This document shows positions 62,500 to 64,000 of a DNA stretch of 64,000 nucleotides, in pieces. The DNA lies in the NCBI GenBank assembly GCA_034190875.2, contig CM067343.1, positions 26,713,219 through 26,777,218 on the forward strand, given 5' to 3'. Within the stretch, counting starts at the first letter, position 1. Every line of letters begins with the position of its first letter. Position numbers and translations under genes: made by a program. Source of the DNA: Urechis unicinctus (Eukaryota > Annelida > Polychaeta > Xenopneusta > Urechidae). Under the pieces are notes generated by a model. That model saw only the letters and a list, made by a program, of their open reading frames with translations. It did not search any database and was not told the DNA's origin.

Positions 62500-63870
62500 A
62501 ATGGCGTTAACACTGAAAAGCTGTCCATGCTGAAGTCCATTAAATCATTGTTCTTTACAAACACCGACAACAAACTTAACTGTGTCAATTACAATGTACA
62601 AGCACTCTATATTATTCAATATGATGAAATAGTAAAAAGTTCCAAGCAAAGTCTTATAAATCAATTAATTTCCGGACTTCATACTTAAGAGTCCAATAAA
62701 GTTCAATATGATCACACGATGACGGTGTTTTGTACTATGGCGGAACCCTAGGGTTCAAAAGGTTAGCGATCATATATGCGCCTCAAAGACACAACTAAAT
62801 GGCTGTATTGTGTCGTGCGAGGCCCGTGCGGGGTACTGCACGGTCCCGTTAGAGTCTGTAAGGGGTCAAGGGGACTGGAACGACCTGCGGACCCATAGAT
62901 CACACGTAAGAAAACCGGGCATGGGCATGAACTGGTCCCGCACCACTGCCTACGGGTCTTTAATGGGCTTTTATCTACAGCGATCGTGTCTGACAGTAGT
63001 ACAACTTTTCGCCCCGGGCTCTATGGGGCTCTTACAGGCATAACATAATAAGATATAATCGTAAGGGATCCGTAAGGGGCATCGCGACATGTGGCGTTGG
63101 CCCTTACGGGCTTGCATGGTTGTGGCCCTTACAAGGGGCCGTAGCCAGCCCATAGACAGCCAGAAAGTCTCATGTGACCTACGTATAAATCTTCCATCCT
63201 GTCTTACTTACCGTCACAGGACGCTGTTATCATGAAGCCACCTTGTGGTAAGCTTGCAATACAAAATAGATTCCTTCGACAATATCGTTGTGAAAGACTG
63301 TTGAGCAATTAATCTTAAATTTGACCTAGGAATAAACCGCCATTCGAGCGCTGTATTACCCAAAACGAATCAATGAATATCATAATGAAAGCGTAACTGG
63401 GAAGACATAGATAGGTCGGGACGTATTTTGCACTAATTTTGAAAGGAAGTTAAACTTGATTATAGGTTTCGAGTAGGGTTTTGGTCCGAAAACGTATGAT
63501 CATCCGAGTCACAAGAAACCAACAGTTTTCACACCTTGGGATCACACCAAAGAGTGTATATCTGCGCTAAGAGCGCTCACTCAAGACTCACCCGAATCTT
63601 TTTTTGAAGACACCACCTGTGCGTTGATTTATCAAAACATTCCTTAAAACCACTTGGAATTCTCGACCAATCAGATGACTACGTGTTTTTAACAGACGCC
63701 GACCCCGAGACGTCAGATCAACAGTCCCGTGTGCTTTTGTTGATTTAATTGTTTCTTGACGGCGTTGTATTAAGAGTTTATAGCTTACGCTAAGAGGGCT
63801 CACTTCGAGTGGCTCTGCGTTGATCGCTTCTCTAATTATGATACATTTCAATCGTAAGCTGGCGCTACCG
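62500..63870 (+). repeat. Dispersed repeat R1, copy c, rearranged
   Basis: Shares with the 12 and 14 kb copies the ACACAACTAAATGGCTGTATT block (62788), the CCCATAGATCACACGTAA block (62892), CACAAGAAACCAACAGTTTT (63512) and ACCAATCAGATG (63666). Between them lies extra GC-rich sequence (about 62960-63200). The final 70 bases (63775-63845) are inverted relative to copies a and b. They read GAGTTTATAGC..CGCTAAGAGGG..CACTTCGAGTGG, whereas copies a and b carry the reverse complement. Confidence 0.75.
63060..63150. repeat. GC-rich stretch with CCGTAAGGG / CCCTTACGG inverted motifs
   Basis: CCGTAAGGGGC near 63070 and GCCCTTACGGGC near 63100 are complementary, and GGCCCTTACAAGGGGCC near 63125 is itself close to palindromic. 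Together they could fold into hairpins. Base composition is strikingly GC-rich against the AT-rich surroundings. Confidence 0.5.
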
Positions 63871-64000
63871 TAACACAAACAAAAGCTCATGAGAATGCTG
63901 GGCTGGCGTCACTGCGATTGTTGAGAGTGGAAAAAATGTCTTTTCACAGAGCCTTGACACTGCCAAAACACGTCGCACAATAGGTTTATGAATAGCGAAT

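Overview
The window looks like nuclear DNA of an animal, most likely a bivalve mollusc. It is AT-rich, has small exons separated by short GT..AG introns, and carries many satellites and dispersed repeats with no bacterial-style gene layout. The main gene is a receptor tyrosine phosphatase with a fucolectin-like/EGF ectodomain, a type expanded in bivalves; a dreissenid mussel is my best guess. This is inference, with no species marker read.

Region by region. 1-4.2 kb: GATA/GATG microsatellite, a 75-bp minisatellite and the broken first exon of the phosphatase. 4.27-11.18 kb (+): about 28 exons of a receptor protein tyrosine phosphatase. The order is EGF-like, fucolectin/F5-8-type, Cys-rich exon, EGF-like, two fibronectin III, Ser/Thr stalk, transmembrane, a duplicated juxtamembrane exon, PTP domain D1 and PTP domain D2. 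It carries a nonsense codon exactly in the D1 P-loop, Cys-to-Ser at the nucleophile, two apparent 1-base frameshifts and a destroyed signal-peptide exon, so I call it a young pseudogene or a crippled allele. 10.77-15.46 kb: a 2.3-kb tandem duplication that copied the last two exons together with a dispersed repeat (family R1). 17.6-21.2 kb (+): fragments of a sortilin-like VPS10 receptor with stops, frameshifts and missing middle exons. 21-32 kb: largely unrecognised AT-rich DNA with one 123-codon ORF at 26.7 kb. 32.5-40.8 kb: a 2.77-kb segment present three times head to tail, nearly identical. 42.5-43.05 kb: a large TA/GA microsatellite. 43-56 kb: no recognisable gene, some old dispersed repeats. 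56.8-58.5 kb (-): a 212-codon ORF with coiled-coil character next to a 96-bp (32-codon) Pro/Ser/Thr-rich repeat array. 59.07-59.85 kb: a second copy of the phosphatase 5' region with an intact signal-peptide exon and a truncated EGF exon. 60-64 kb: further dispersed repeats, including a rearranged R1 copy.

Biologically, the window records birth and decay of receptor genes by partial duplication. The 5' end (signal peptide plus EGF) and the 3' end (last two D2 exons) of one phosphatase were each copied separately, while the central gene lost D1 catalysis. Exon borders were read by eye from splice consensus, phase and protein family fit; no alignment or search was run.
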